A stretch of DNA of 64,000 nt from Magnetococcales bacterium (GCA_011089965.1 JAANAU010000002.1:1-64000), one strand, 5' to 3'; shown: positions 51,859 to 61,320, counted from the first letter of the stretch. Made by a program: numbers and translations. The notes: generated from the sequence alone by a model not told the origin.

Positions 51859-53919
51859 CTATTGTTCTCCAACGATTGCCAACACCGCACTCCCATGGTC
51901 ATCCACAATCCGCATCGGCATCTGCCCCTCTTTCCATAAAGATCTGGAAGAAAAATCAACCTTTTTTCGCCCCCCTTTCGACTTGGCATCAGGCATATGG
52001 ACACTCACACCCTGATTCCAGGGCCAACGCAATTCCGAATTTTTCTCCTCGACCGTGCTGCGTCGCAAACCAGTCACCAGGATTGTTGCTTCCTTCTCAA
52101 CCGGAGTCAATGTCAACGATCCTGCCCAGGCGGAACTGTTCGGCACGGTGACCCATCCGCTCCAACCAGGGGCCAACTCTGTTTCAAAGAGCAAGGTGCC
52201 CGTACCTTGATCCGTACGCATGACACGCACGGTCACAGATCTCTGCCCGGGATTTTTCAAACCCAAACGCCACACCAGCCCATCCTTCACCTCCTCAAAC
52301 TCCAATACAACCGGCTCTGACCCTGTGGCACGCAAATTACCTTGATGGGAGCGGACCGGACTCCAGGCCACCACATGAGAGATCCGCGCCGCATTCTCCC
52401 GGTTCCACGCCATCCCGCGTGCCGATTCCCCGGGAAGAACAGCGCCACAATCGTAGGCTCCATAAGATAAATAGTACAACAGCACAGTCAAATTGGTATA
52501 CAAAACATTCTGACACCTTTTTTCAGGGTGATGCAGCCTGGCCGGTTGGGACAATGGCAGATCAAAATCATGGCGCTCCGTATTCTTTTGACGAATCTGT
52601 TGCCCTTGTTTGACTCCCAACTCCCGTGTCAAAAAAACCGTCTGATCCAACAAGGCACACAATATCACAAACCCGCCTGCAAACACGACGCGCTGCATGA
52701 CAGTATTTTCAGACGACAACCGTTGCCCCCAGATCCGTCTCCACAAAGATACCAGACCGATTGTCAGGTCATATATCCCATAGGCAATCACTCCGAGGAA
52801 TAAAATGGCAAAAGGCACAAAACACCGGGCAAACAAATGGGCAGGGGCTGGATGAAAATCGATCAAAGAAAGGACCAACAAACTCCCCAATACGACAAAC
52901 CAATATAAAATATCCTGCCACTCCAGGCGCAACACGGCCACTCCGCCCAATCCGATCCACAATACCAACCACTCCGCCCCCTTGAAAAACTCCACAAAAT
53001 GAGGCAAGTATTTCAATACACCTTGCAAATTGACGGTCACGACTCCCAGCAAAGAACGACTCAACAAACCATCCAAGGTGGGAATCCCCACTCCCGGGAC
53101 AATCAAGGTCGGCAACACAAAGGCCAGCACCACGATGCCAATACTACAGAATATCCATACCCATTCACGTCGATCCGGCCAACGATCCGCATGCCAGAGA
53201 TAGGCTGCCAGAGAGACAATAGACCAAAGTTTACCGATCAAATGCCAACCGCTCATTATAAAAATCATTACACACATCAATCGCGCTGCGGATACGCCTC
53301 GTCTGCGAATCTCTGCCCAGCAGATCAAAGCCAAGGCCATCACAAACTCATTCGGGCGAAAAGCATTCAACCCGGCACCCGGAAAATCCATTAACATCAA
53401 AAAAAACAAAGCGATACCAGCTGGCGCAGGCCCGAACAACACCAACAACCAATACCCAACAGCACCCATCAGGATAGGTGGATAAAGCACATTCAGCAGA
53501 TCGTGGGCATCCACCAAAGTCATACCAAGACGATGCAAACCATGAATCACCAACGAAGCCCACGGATCAGAAAGGACACTGACGCGAATCCATCCCTCCC
53601 AAACCAGATAATCCGAGTGCATAATTTCTGCACCGCCCAAGGCCAACCTCTGCTCCCGCAAACGGCTCAATGCCGCACACTGTTGCGTCAGGCACTCCGT
53701 ATTGCGCACGGCCTGGAAAATTCGCTGAAAACTGTCATCCGCCTCAATGGGTAAAGGGCGTTCCAAAATGGGTGAGATCACCAGACTGGATTTGAAACCC
53801 ATGGCAAGCAGCATCACCACCCAAAACAACAACCATGCGGCTCGTGTTCCGTGCCAACGCCCAACACGCTGACCAGGTTGCAGGAAACACCACATACGCT
53901 GAATTCGAGAACGCCACAT
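51859..53919 (-). CDS. Large polytopic membrane protein with C-terminal periplasmic domain
   Basis: The 686-residue protein has about 11 membrane segments to residue 430, with GEIMHSDYLVWEGW-like and PNEFVMALALICWAE loops. A soluble C-terminal domain of about 250 residues follows, with YDCGAVLPGESARGMAWNRENAARISH and beta-rich sequence. The architecture resembles GT-C or O-antigen-associated proteins; the family is not recognised. It is first in the leftward unit with two methyltransferases. Its proposed ATG overlaps the ATG of the divergent gene by two bases. Internal Met codons at residues 9 and 40 are alternatives. Confidence 0.7.
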   Translation of the reverse strand: MWRSRIQRMWCFLQPGQRVGRWHGTRAAWLLFWVVMLLAMGFKSSLVISPILERPLPIEADDSFQRIFQAVRNTECLTQQCAALSRLREQRLALGGAEIMHSDYLVWEGWIRVSVLSDPWASLVIHGLHRLGMTLVDAHDLLNVLYPPILMGAVGYWLLVLFGPAPAGIALFFLMLMDFPGAGLNAFRPNEFVMALALICWAEIRRRGVSAARLMCVMIFIMSGWHLIGKLWSIVSLAAYLWHADRWPDRREWVWIFCSIGIVVLAFVLPTLIVPGVGIPTLDGLLSRSLLGVVTVNLQGVLKYLPHFVEFFKGAEWLVLWIGLGGVAVLRLEWQDILYWFVVLGSLLVLSLIDFHPAPAHLFARCFVPFAILFLGVIAYGIYDLTIGLVSLWRRIWGQRLSSENTVMQRVVFAGGFVILCALLDQTVFLTRELGVKQGQQIRQKNTERHDFDLPLSQPARLHHPEKRCQNVLYTNLTVLLYYLSYGAYDCGAVLPGESARGMAWNRENAARISHVVAWSPVRSHQGNLRATGSEPVVLEFEEVKDGLVWRLGLKNPGQRSVTVRVMRTDQGTGTLLFETELAPGWSGWVTVPNSSAWAGSLTLTPVEKEATILVTGLRRSTVEEKNSELRWPWNQGVSVHMPDAKSKGGRKKVDFSSRSLWKEGQMPMRIVDDHGSAVLAIVGEQ

Positions 53920-55048
53920 GATCCATATCCTGTACTCTGCCGATTACGAACTTTACCTGGGCCGCATCACGACCTCTGAAGAGGAGGTGCTGATCACACC
54001 AACCAACGCCCTGCTCGCCACCTGTTCCGAACTGGACATCCCCCTGACCCTGTTTGCCGATGTGGCCTGTTTCTGGCGCTACCGGGAGTTGAACCGCCCA
54101 CACTTTCCAGATCAGGCCGAAGCGCAACTGGTCCAGGCCATCCGTCACGGCCATGATGTCCAGACCCATCTCCATCCCCATTGGCACCACACCCGGATCG
54201 AGGACCGAACGTTTCTGTTTGATCCCACCCACTATCTGGCTGGCACCTGCTCTTCAGACCCGCTGGAACGGGCAGCGTGGCTGCACGATTGGTTGCAACG
54301 CGCCCGGGAGTATTTGACCCGTCTCCTGATCCCGCACAACCCGCACTATCGCTGTCTGGCCTTTCGTGCCGGCGGCTATGGCCTGCAACCGGATACCGAA
54401 CAGATCCTGCACGCCTTGATACAAACCGGTTATCGCATCGACTCCAGCATCATCCCCGGGCTGCGTCTCTCCTCCCCCATGCAACAGATCGACTTCACCC
54501 GCGTTCCCAATCAAGCCAACTACTGGCTCTCGCCAACGCACGGGCTTGATCAGGCCGCGCCCCAGGGCGAGGGGTTATGGGAGATTCCCATTGCCGCCTG
54601 CCGCCTGCCCCCGGGAGTGCGCTGGCGGGTGCGTTTGCCCGAAGCCACACGTCAGGCACTGGCCATCCTCACGGCCCGTCCTCCCCTGCCAACACGCGGA
54701 ACCCCCTGCAACCAACCTTCGATCCACCCGGCCAGCCACTCTGCCGGACGCCTGAAACAGGCCTATTGGCGCTTCCGCGCCATTTTCGCCAACGACTTTC
54801 AACGACTGGAACTCGGAACCGATCCGGACGCCCTGCTCGCCTGCCTGCACCACTACCGATCCATCCACAATCAACAACAACCGATTTTTCTCTCCATGAA
54901 CATCCATCCCAAAGGAATCCACCCCCCCCATCTGACTGCTTTGGCCCGTTTTCACCGCACCCTGATGCAACCCCATCCGGGCCAGGTCCGGGCCATCACC
55001 TTTCAACAGGCCTGGGAGATCCTCCAGAACACCACCCCTGGTTCATGA
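53918..55048 (+). CDS. Polysaccharide deacetylase-like (NodB-fold) protein
   Basis: The 376-residue protein has the start IHILYSADYELYLGR, the metal-type motif RHGHDVQTHLHPHW (His-His pair), and CLAFRAGGYGL with an Arg/Gly loop typical of this group. Others in polysaccharide clusters (WalW-like) deacetylate or remodel surface glycans. No signal peptide is seen, so it acts in the cytoplasm or the start is wrong. It is convergent with the PilZ gene (6-base overlap). Confidence 0.75.
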   Translation: MIHILYSADYELYLGRITTSEEEVLITPTNALLATCSELDIPLTLFADVACFWRYRELNRPHFPDQAEAQLVQAIRHGHDVQTHLHPHWHHTRIEDRTFLFDPTHYLAGTCSSDPLERAAWLHDWLQRAREYLTRLLIPHNPHYRCLAFRAGGYGLQPDTEQILHALIQTGYRIDSSIIPGLRLSSPMQQIDFTRVPNQANYWLSPTHGLDQAAPQGEGLWEIPIAACRLPPGVRWRVRLPEATRQALAILTARPPLPTRGTPCNQPSIHPASHSAGRLKQAYWRFRAIFANDFQRLELGTDPDALLACLHHYRSIHNQQQPIFLSMNIHPKGIHPPHLTALARFHRTLMQPHPGQVRAITFQQAWEILQNTTPGS

Positions 55049-56749
55049 CGCGGCATTGGCCCGGCGTGCCAACTCGGCCCGTTGTCGTCGCACGATGTGA
55101 TTTTGCAGCTTCTCCCGGTGCAACGGAGACATATGCTCAAAAAAGCTGGCCACACGCCGTTTGCCCTGCTCGTCCGGCTCCTGAACCACCACCACCCGGC
55201 CATAGGCCCAAATCGGCTCCAACCCCTGCCCTTCCGGATCCACCCCAAGACGCACCTCGACCAGATCCCCCTTGTAAACATTGGTTTTCGAGGTACTCCA
55301 GGCCACACCCGTGGCGCTCAAATTCACGGTAAAGATCGCATCCCCTTCGGCAGTCAACTGTTTGGGCTGATCCACACCCGAAAAATCGATCATGACGATA
55401 GCGGCACGAAACCCTTCCAACGTCTCCACCAAAACCGAACCCGCAGCACGCAACTCACCGATCAATTTCCCGATCTGACGTTTGATCTCCTCCAGATCCT
55501 CTGCCAGCTTCTTGCCATGCAGCTTCTCCATGAGCGGATCCAACTGCTGCTGGGACATCCGCGTATCCAACTGATTCTGGATCAACGAGACCACCTGTGC
55601 CGCACTCATCGATCCGGGCGGTCGTTTGGTCATCTCCTTGATCAGACCGAAAAAGAGCATCAAACAACCTTGAAAATACTCCTCCTCGTTTTCCGAGTTG
55701 GCCTGTCGGAAACGACGATCCAAAAACTCCCGAAACCACACCACCGGACGCCGCGCCTTGACATTCAATTGCCGCAACAGTTTCAACTGCACATCCACCT
55801 CGGCCAACAGCCGCTTCTGACGCACCACGCGCTCGCGCAGAGGGAACTCCCGATGCGCATTAAAATAATTGACAGCGTGATCAAAACTCTTCTGGGTTAA
55901 CACCTTCCAGGCCAAGGGCAAGTTGTCGTTCAGGCGGAAGTCCTGACGCTTGGAGCCAACAGCCATCACAGGCATGGCGGCATCGGCTGCCTGGGCTGCC
56001 AAACGCGGATTGAGCGGACGGGAAGGGGGTGGTGCCGGAGGGGTCACATGGGCGGCAACCTGACGCGGATCTGCCTCCAGGATGGCCTTGGCTGCCATCA
56101 GGCGTTGATCCACTCTGGTCTGGTGTTCTTGAGATTCTGAATGGAGTGCGACCGGCAACACGGACGACGGTTCTGTAACAGTTGGGGATGAAGAGGATCC
56201 AGACGGTGCCGACAGTTTTTTTCCTTCTCGTTCGGACAGTTCCATGGTGGCAAAACGGCACTCCACGCGCACGGCTGTTCCGTTCCAGTCACGTCTCACC
56301 TGCTCGACACGGCAATAGGCATGGATCGGCAAGGGTTGATCCGGAAACGGGGCAAAGCGCATCTCCAGCAGATCGCCAGCGGTCAACTCCTCTTTGGTCA
56401 TCCAAAAAGTCAACCCGTCACCCGAGTCGTGCCAGGCAAACGGATGTGGTTTCAGGGCATCCTCTCCAGGTTGGGTCCGTTCCACCACCCGATTGAGTTT
56501 GGCATTGAAGGCTTCCAGCACCAGCAAACGCCAACGTCTGGCCAGAGTGCCGATCACCCCTTCGGAGTGATATTCCTGTTCGTGGGCCAGCAAGCGGCGG
56601 GTCTCTCCACCCAGACCCGGACGTACGGACAAGGGCAGTTGTTGTGCCCGACGCGCCCGGACAACGGCTTGCAGTTCCACGGCATTCAATTTCCGCCACC
56701 ACAAAGGCACTTCCGTAATCTGCGTTCTGTCCGTTGTACCTTCGGCCAT
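55043..56749 (-). CDS. Protein with two PilZ-like domains and a PilZ-associated N module
   Basis: The 568-residue cytoplasmic protein has a degenerate PilZ-like domain in residues about 110-205 (HDSGDGLTFWMTKEELTAGD). A Pro-rich linker follows, then a helical module from about 275 that starts FRLNDNLPLAWKVLTQKSFD and matches the N-terminus of the neighbouring PilZ protein. A second PilZ domain (about 465-560) has the motif NLSATGVAWS, but no RxxxR is visible before it. Cyclic di-GMP binding is therefore uncertain. It is the last gene of the prmA-to-PilZ run. CGGAGAA before the Met at 56749 supports this start. Confidence 0.85.
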   Translation of the reverse strand: MAEGTTDRTQITEVPLWWRKLNAVELQAVVRARRAQQLPLSVRPGLGGETRRLLAHEQEYHSEGVIGTLARRWRLLVLEAFNAKLNRVVERTQPGEDALKPHPFAWHDSGDGLTFWMTKEELTAGDLLEMRFAPFPDQPLPIHAYCRVEQVRRDWNGTAVRVECRFATMELSEREGKKLSAPSGSSSSPTVTEPSSVLPVALHSESQEHQTRVDQRLMAAKAILEADPRQVAAHVTPPAPPPSRPLNPRLAAQAADAAMPVMAVGSKRQDFRLNDNLPLAWKVLTQKSFDHAVNYFNAHREFPLRERVVRQKRLLAEVDVQLKLLRQLNVKARRPVVWFREFLDRRFRQANSENEEEYFQGCLMLFFGLIKEMTKRPPGSMSAAQVVSLIQNQLDTRMSQQQLDPLMEKLHGKKLAEDLEEIKRQIGKLIGELRAAGSVLVETLEGFRAAIVMIDFSGVDQPKQLTAEGDAIFTVNLSATGVAWSTSKTNVYKGDLVEVRLGVDPEGQGLEPIWAYGRVVVVQEPDEQGKRRVASFFEHMSPLHREKLQNHIVRRQRAELARRANAAS

Positions 56750-56811
56750 ACCGTTGTTCTCCGGGATACTTAGAATTTCCTCAGCCGAGAGTGAACAGAC
56801 CATCATCACGG

Positions 56812-57000
56812 GTCCAGGGGGGTAACCCCCCTGGTGGGGTCCAGGGGCAAAGCTCCTGGGACTTTTAATCTTTTAATTTTTTAATCTTTTAAACAAAAAT
56901 ATTAATAATTTTTATTTTTTTAAACATTCAAGGATTAAAACCCTGGAGGATGAATCCCCCAGCCCCCCCTCTTTTCTTTCAATCCTTCCAAACACACGCT
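56812..57000. mobile_element. Dispersed element, copy C2/B9, between two PilZ genes
   Basis: This copy starts with a hairpin around CAGGGGGGTAACCCCCCTG, then CCAGGGGCAAAGCTCCTGG, ACTTTTAATC repeats, an AT-rich core and CCCTGGAGGATGAATCCCCC. It ends CCAAACACACGCT. The right end touches the stop codon of the upstream PilZ gene (TGA complement at 57000-57002), as in copy B7. It separates two genes of one leftward run by 250 bases. Confidence 0.75.
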
Positions 57001-57593
57001 CAGTACCCCTTCTTGGCGCGCAACAACTCGGATTGACGCTGAAATATGTATTGAATCAACCGTTCCCGATCCGTATCGAGAATCGGTTCAAAACGACACG
57101 CCACCCGCGTCAACTCCTCCTGCATGTTCTCCACCACCATCATCACACGAGCAAAACAATCAATCACCGTCAACGAGTCCACAGAGAGCGCCAAACGAAT
57201 CTCCAATACATCCCCCTTGGACAATCCGGGATCCCGATCCAAAAACGAAATCCCACCACCACTCAGATTGACCGGAGTCAATACCATGGGCCGTTCGGTC
57301 TCCCCCGGATGAAACAACCGCAACAATAAATTCAACTTTTGATCCAACCGCACCAGCACCCGCGCCAACATCGGATCGCTTTGCTCCAAAAGCCGCAAGG
57401 CATCGGTGACATCCAAGGATGCCATGATCTGATGCACATCCAACCCCTGTTGGGGAAAAATCCGATGCTTTTCAAAATGGGCCACCACCTCCTGAAAACG
57501 AGCCTCATCAATCCGCCGCCAGGCCAACGGCAGAGAGTCATCCACCCGGACAAAGGCCCGCTGCTGTCCCTGCGCTGGAGTGGTTTGCGTCAT
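57000..57593 (-). CDS. PilZ-domain protein (YcgR/FlgZ-like layout)
   Basis: The 197-residue protein has an N-terminal helical part (AFVRVDDSLPLAWRRIDEARFQEVV...) and a C-terminal PilZ barrel with VNLSGGGISF (NxSxxG). The RxxxR half of the cyclic di-GMP motif is not visible where expected (HPGETERPMVLTP). Lying 60 bases after the MotB-like gene, it could act on that motor complex as YcgR does on MotA (inference). Its stop codon abuts the dispersed element. Confidence 0.9.
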   Translation of the reverse strand: MTQTTPAQGQQRAFVRVDDSLPLAWRRIDEARFQEVVAHFEKHRIFPQQGLDVHQIMASLDVTDALRLLEQSDPMLARVLVRLDQKLNLLLRLFHPGETERPMVLTPVNLSGGGISFLDRDPGLSKGDVLEIRLALSVDSLTVIDCFARVMMVVENMQEELTRVACRFEPILDTDRERLIQYIFQRQSELLRAKKGY

Positions 57594-57653
57594 GCCAGGT
57601 CACCCAATTTTATTAATAACAAAGGATATAAAAAGACAACCGCCCGTTCCGGA

Positions 57654-58394
57654 TCAAGAGGCTGAAGCAACACGAATCTCACGGGTCAACAGAATATCGA
57701 TCCGGGCCGCACGTTTCTCTCCGGTACGACCAGACCCTTCACGGCCAACACGATGTCCAGAGGGCAGTACACGTTTGGGATCCAGACCTCCGGTTGTCAC
57801 GAAATAATCGGCCAGAGTCGCAGCCTCTGCCGCAGTCTGCGCCCATACCGACGTTATGGTCACAGCCGATGCAGAAGGCTTGTCTCCGGCATGACTGTCA
57901 ATGCGTATCATGTTGGGCAGACGCGCCAGCATCTGGGAGAGTTGTTTGAGCAACGGTTCCACTTCGGGCCGGATGGTGATCGCACCATCGACAAACAGGG
58001 CAGCCCGACTCAAACGGATCAAAAACCCTTCATCGACCGGTTTGACTTCCGGCGGATCCTGACCAGGTGCCATGCTGGCATGCATGACCGCCAGTTTCTC
58101 TTTGATCCGCACCAGTTCCACCGCCTGCTCGAACTCCATCAGTTCGGCCATCTTGTGGGTCGACTCTCCACCACCACGCCCCTCCCCGGCAAAAGAGGTG
58201 GACAAGGCCTCCAATCCAAAAGCCGTACGGATCGATGCCAGAGCCTCTGCCAGACGCAAACCGTCCAGACGGGACATGGTGAGCAACACAATGCACACGG
58301 CCAGCAGAATGATCAACATGTTGATCAATGGCAACTGCCATCTTGACATGCCGGATGGCGTCGTTTCGCTCTTGTCATCCGTCTGATCGATCAT
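57654..58394 (-). CDS. MotB/OmpA-like stator protein lacking the ion-carrying Asp
   Basis: The 246-residue protein has one membrane segment (WQLPLINMLIILLAVCIV) after a short cytoplasmic tail, a helical linker and a C-terminal OmpA-like domain (SRAALFVDGAITIRPEVEPLLKQL ... RAARIDILL). In MotB/PomB the membrane helix carries Asp in TFADLMTLL; here the aligned residue is Asn25 (AAC at 58320-58322). The peptidoglycan motif GHTD reads SHAG. It is encoded 22 bases after the MotA homologue. It may be a divergent, non-conducting or regulatory partner. Confidence 0.8.
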   Translation of the reverse strand: MIDQTDDKSETTPSGMSRWQLPLINMLIILLAVCIVLLTMSRLDGLRLAEALASIRTAFGLEALSTSFAGEGRGGGESTHKMAELMEFEQAVELVRIKEKLAVMHASMAPGQDPPEVKPVDEGFLIRLSRAALFVDGAITIRPEVEPLLKQLSQMLARLPNMIRIDSHAGDKPSASAVTITSVWAQTAAEAATLADYFVTTGGLDPKRVLPSGHRVGREGSGRTGEKRAARIDILLTREIRVASAS

Positions 58395-58416
58395 GCGCGT
58401 TTCTTTACAGGTGTGA

Positions 58417-59175
58417 TCATTTCTGATTGATTTCACGCGCTGTCGGCGGCAACACGGCAATCAGGGATTGCAACAACATGCGCGGATTCACCCCTTTCTG
58501 AATGCCGATCATGCCGTCGATGATCACCTGACGCACCATCTGCTCCTCCTGGCTGTAGGCCGTCAACTTGTAAGAGATCGGCAGTGCCACAAGATGGGCA
58601 ATGAAGATCCCGTAAAAAGTGCTGATCAACGCCATGGCCAACCCGGGTCCAATGGCAGTGGGATCGTCCAGATGGACCAACATCTGCACCAGACCGATCA
58701 GAGTGCCCAACAACCCGAAAGCCGGTGCTGCCTCGGCAATTCCCTCAAAAATCCCCACACCGTTGCGATGACGATCTTTTTGGTAGCTCAACTCTTTGGC
58801 GAGCAGTTTTTCCAGAAAGGCCGGATCTGCACCATCCACACAATGATTGATCGCCTTTTGCAAAAACTCATCCTCGGACTTGACCTTTTCCAAAGCCAGT
58901 ATCCCATCCTTGCGGGCAATATGGGACATCTCCACAATCTGGCTGATGATCGAGTGAATGTCATGGGATTTGATAAAAAAAGCCTTCATCAGGATACCGA
59001 ACACACCAAAGACCTCGCTCATTCTGTGCCGGATGAACAACGTGGCCATGGTGCCGCCAAACACGATCAGGATGCTGGGGATGTCCACGAACATGCCGAG
59101 CTGACCACCCATCAGGATGGCACCAAACATGAGGGCCAGTCCAAATATCAAACCGATGATCGTTGCAAAATCCAT
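58417..59175 (-). CDS. motA: MotA/PomA-type stator protein
   Basis: The 252-residue protein has four membrane spans. It starts MDFATIIGLIFGLALMFGAIL, like PomA/MotA of the short type. The cytoplasmic loop has RKDGILALEKVKSED (conserved Arg/Glu). The membrane prolines are present in APAFGLLGTLIGLV and HLVALPISYKL. It forms an ion-driven torque unit in flagellar motors together with MotB. It is followed by the MotB-like gene and two PilZ genes and preceded by mtnA. Confidence 0.92.
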   Translation of the reverse strand: MDFATIIGLIFGLALMFGAILMGGQLGMFVDIPSILIVFGGTMATLFIRHRMSEVFGVFGILMKAFFIKSHDIHSIISQIVEMSHIARKDGILALEKVKSEDEFLQKAINHCVDGADPAFLEKLLAKELSYQKDRHRNGVGIFEGIAEAAPAFGLLGTLIGLVQMLVHLDDPTAIGPGLAMALISTFYGIFIAHLVALPISYKLTAYSQEEQMVRQVIIDGMIGIQKGVNPRMLLQSLIAVLPPTAREINQK

Positions 59176-59239
59176 GCGTTCCATTCCCCATGCCGTCACA
59201 TGCATCTCTGATATGAGAGAGCAAAAAGTGATCCAAATG

Positions 59240-60319
59240 TTAACCGGTTCCAGGCAATGATTCAAGACTCCCAAACAAGGCGCGGATCGCAGACTCATTG
59301 GGAGGCTGCACCACCCCGCGTTCGGTCACCAAAGCGGAAATCAATTCGGCAGGGGTGACATCAAAAGCCGGATTGAACACCCGCACCCCATCCGCTGCCA
59401 CAGGCTGACCAGCCCAGTGGGTCACCTCGGTGGGACTGCGTTCCTCAATGGGGATGTGATCTCCCGACGCAGTGGCCAGATCAATGGTCGAAAGCGGACA
59501 GGCCACCAGAAACGGAATGGCATGACGCCTGGCCAAAACCGCATGCATATAAGTGCCGATCTTGTTGGCTGCATCGCCATTGGCAGCCACCCGATCCGCC
59601 CCCACCACCACGACATCGATCCGTCCACAATGCATGGCATGTCCGGTCATGGAGTCGGTCATCAGGGTGACATCAAAACCGTCCTGCCGCAACTCCCAGG
59701 CAGTCAGACGCGCCCCTTGCAGATAAGGCCGGGTCTCGGTGGCATAAACCACCACCCGGCCAAAACGGGCACGTGCAGCCCGAATCACGCCCAAAGCCGT
59801 GCCATACCCGGCAGTTGCCAAGGCACCGGCATTGCAATGGGTCAAAATTGCCAAAGGTCGATCCGGCGGAGGTGCAGGCAGGATGGCGGCTCCCAGTGCC
59901 CCCATGGCACGACAGGCCGCAATATCTTCCTGACGGATCTCCTCGGCTTCGGCCAGCAACCGTTCCGGAACAGCCTCCGGATCAACGGTCAACAGGAGCG
60001 GCGCCATCCGATCCAGCGCCCAACCCAGATTGACGGCTGTGGGGCGCGCCTGCCGCAACTGCGCCAATCCGGGTGCCATGGCCTCCACCCATGAATCCGG
60101 AACTCCCTTCAGCGCACGCACACGAAACGCCTCCACCGCCACCCCAAAGGCTGCTGCACAACCAATCGCCGGAGCACCACGCACCACCATGGCGCGAATC
60201 GCTTCCGCCACCTCAGCCGCCGACCCATAGTCGTGATAGATCTCTGCATTGGGCAGACGCCGCTGATCCAGCATCCGCACCCGCCCCTGACTCCAGACAG
60301 CCACATCAAAAATGGTCAT
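59240..60319 (-). CDS. mtnA: Methylthioribose-1-phosphate isomerase MtnA
   Basis: This enzyme converts 5-methylthioribose-1-phosphate to methylthioribulose-1-phosphate in methionine salvage. The 359-residue product has RGAPAIGCAAAFGVAVEA (substrate loop), the catalytic Cys in LTHCNAGALATAGYGTALG, the Asp in GADRVAANGDAANKIGTY and the C-terminal NPAFDVTP. The start overlaps the prmA stop (ATGA). No other mtn genes are in the window. Confidence 0.95.
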   Translation of the reverse strand: MTIFDVAVWSQGRVRMLDQRRLPNAEIYHDYGSAAEVAEAIRAMVVRGAPAIGCAAAFGVAVEAFRVRALKGVPDSWVEAMAPGLAQLRQARPTAVNLGWALDRMAPLLLTVDPEAVPERLLAEAEEIRQEDIAACRAMGALGAAILPAPPPDRPLAILTHCNAGALATAGYGTALGVIRAARARFGRVVVYATETRPYLQGARLTAWELRQDGFDVTLMTDSMTGHAMHCGRIDVVVVGADRVAANGDAANKIGTYMHAVLARRHAIPFLVACPLSTIDLATASGDHIPIEERSPTEVTHWAGQPVAADGVRVFNPAFDVTPAELISALVTERGVVQPPNESAIRALFGSLESLPGTG

Positions 60320-61179
60320 GCACCCTCCTGACTGGTCAGCAATAATACGGCCCACTCCTCCAGTAACAACGTGCGTTGCAAGATCAACCCCTCCCCCTCA
60401 TAGGCCAACTGCACATCACGCGCCTGGTCACGCAAAATTCCGGACAAGATCAAGGCACCACCCGGCTTCAGAGCTGCCGCCAGAGCCGGAGCCGTCTGCA
60501 ACAACACTGCCGCCAGAATGTTGGCCACAATCGTCCCATAGCGACCAGATGGCACCTCGGCACTTTCAATCACCGCCAACCGCTCTGCCACCCCGTTGAG
60601 TTGACCATTGCGTTGCGCGGTCTCCACAGCCACCGGATCCAGATCCGTGGCCACCACATGCTCCGCCCCCAACAACGCCGCCCAAATGGCCAACACTCCG
60701 GATCCGGTCCCCATGTCCAACACCCGCCCCAATGGCCGCTCTGCTGCCAACACCTCCAGAAGCTCCAGACAGCCGCGTGTCGTGGCATGCGTCCCGCTGC
60801 CAAAAGCCATCTCCGGATCCATCCGCAACACCCGACGCTCCTCACCCAACGGCACAGGCAGCCAGGACGGCAAAATCAACAAACCCTGCCCAATGGCCAA
60901 AGGGTGATAAGACTCTTTCCAGGACTCGGACCAATCACGCTCCTCCAACCAGCGCCACACCACCCCGCTCGCATCGTTGACCCAGCCAACCGCAGCCAAG
61001 GCCAGCATCAGACGAATCTCAATCCCATGCCGATCCGCCTCAGGCGCAAAATATCCGCTCATCAACAACCGATCTTGCGCCACTGCCGTAGAGACCCCCA
61101 TGGAACCCTCGGTCAGCAAACAGTCGGCCACCACCTCTTCAAAGGCCATCTCCACATGCAACTGCAATTCCCAGGTCAT
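60316..61179 (-). CDS. prmA: Ribosomal protein L11 methyltransferase PrmA
   Basis: The 287-residue protein trimethylates L11. It has an N-terminal substrate-binding domain (WELQLHVEMAFEEVVADCL, ERDWSESWKESYHPL) and a SAM domain with AFGSGTHATTRGCLELL, VLDMGTGSGVLAIWA, TDLDPVAVETAQRN and IVANILAAVLL (NIxAxxL). The Met at 61179 is preceded by AGGAG; a longer start at 61239 is possible. It is the first gene of the six-gene leftward run. Confidence 0.94.
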   Translation of the reverse strand: MTWELQLHVEMAFEEVVADCLLTEGSMGVSTAVAQDRLLMSGYFAPEADRHGIEIRLMLALAAVGWVNDASGVVWRWLEERDWSESWKESYHPLAIGQGLLILPSWLPVPLGEERRVLRMDPEMAFGSGTHATTRGCLELLEVLAAERPLGRVLDMGTGSGVLAIWAALLGAEHVVATDLDPVAVETAQRNGQLNGVAERLAVIESAEVPSGRYGTIVANILAAVLLQTAPALAAALKPGGALILSGILRDQARDVQLAYEGEGLILQRTLLLEEWAVLLLTSQEGA

Positions 61180-61320
61180 CGACTCTTTGACTCCTGATCC
61201 AAAGCGCACCTCCGCATCTCCCATCGGTTGACACGGCATAGTATATTATTATAAATACACAATCAATTATCTGCCCAGGCTTCCCGTCCTCCGGATCCAA
61301 ATACCGATACGTCCAAACCC

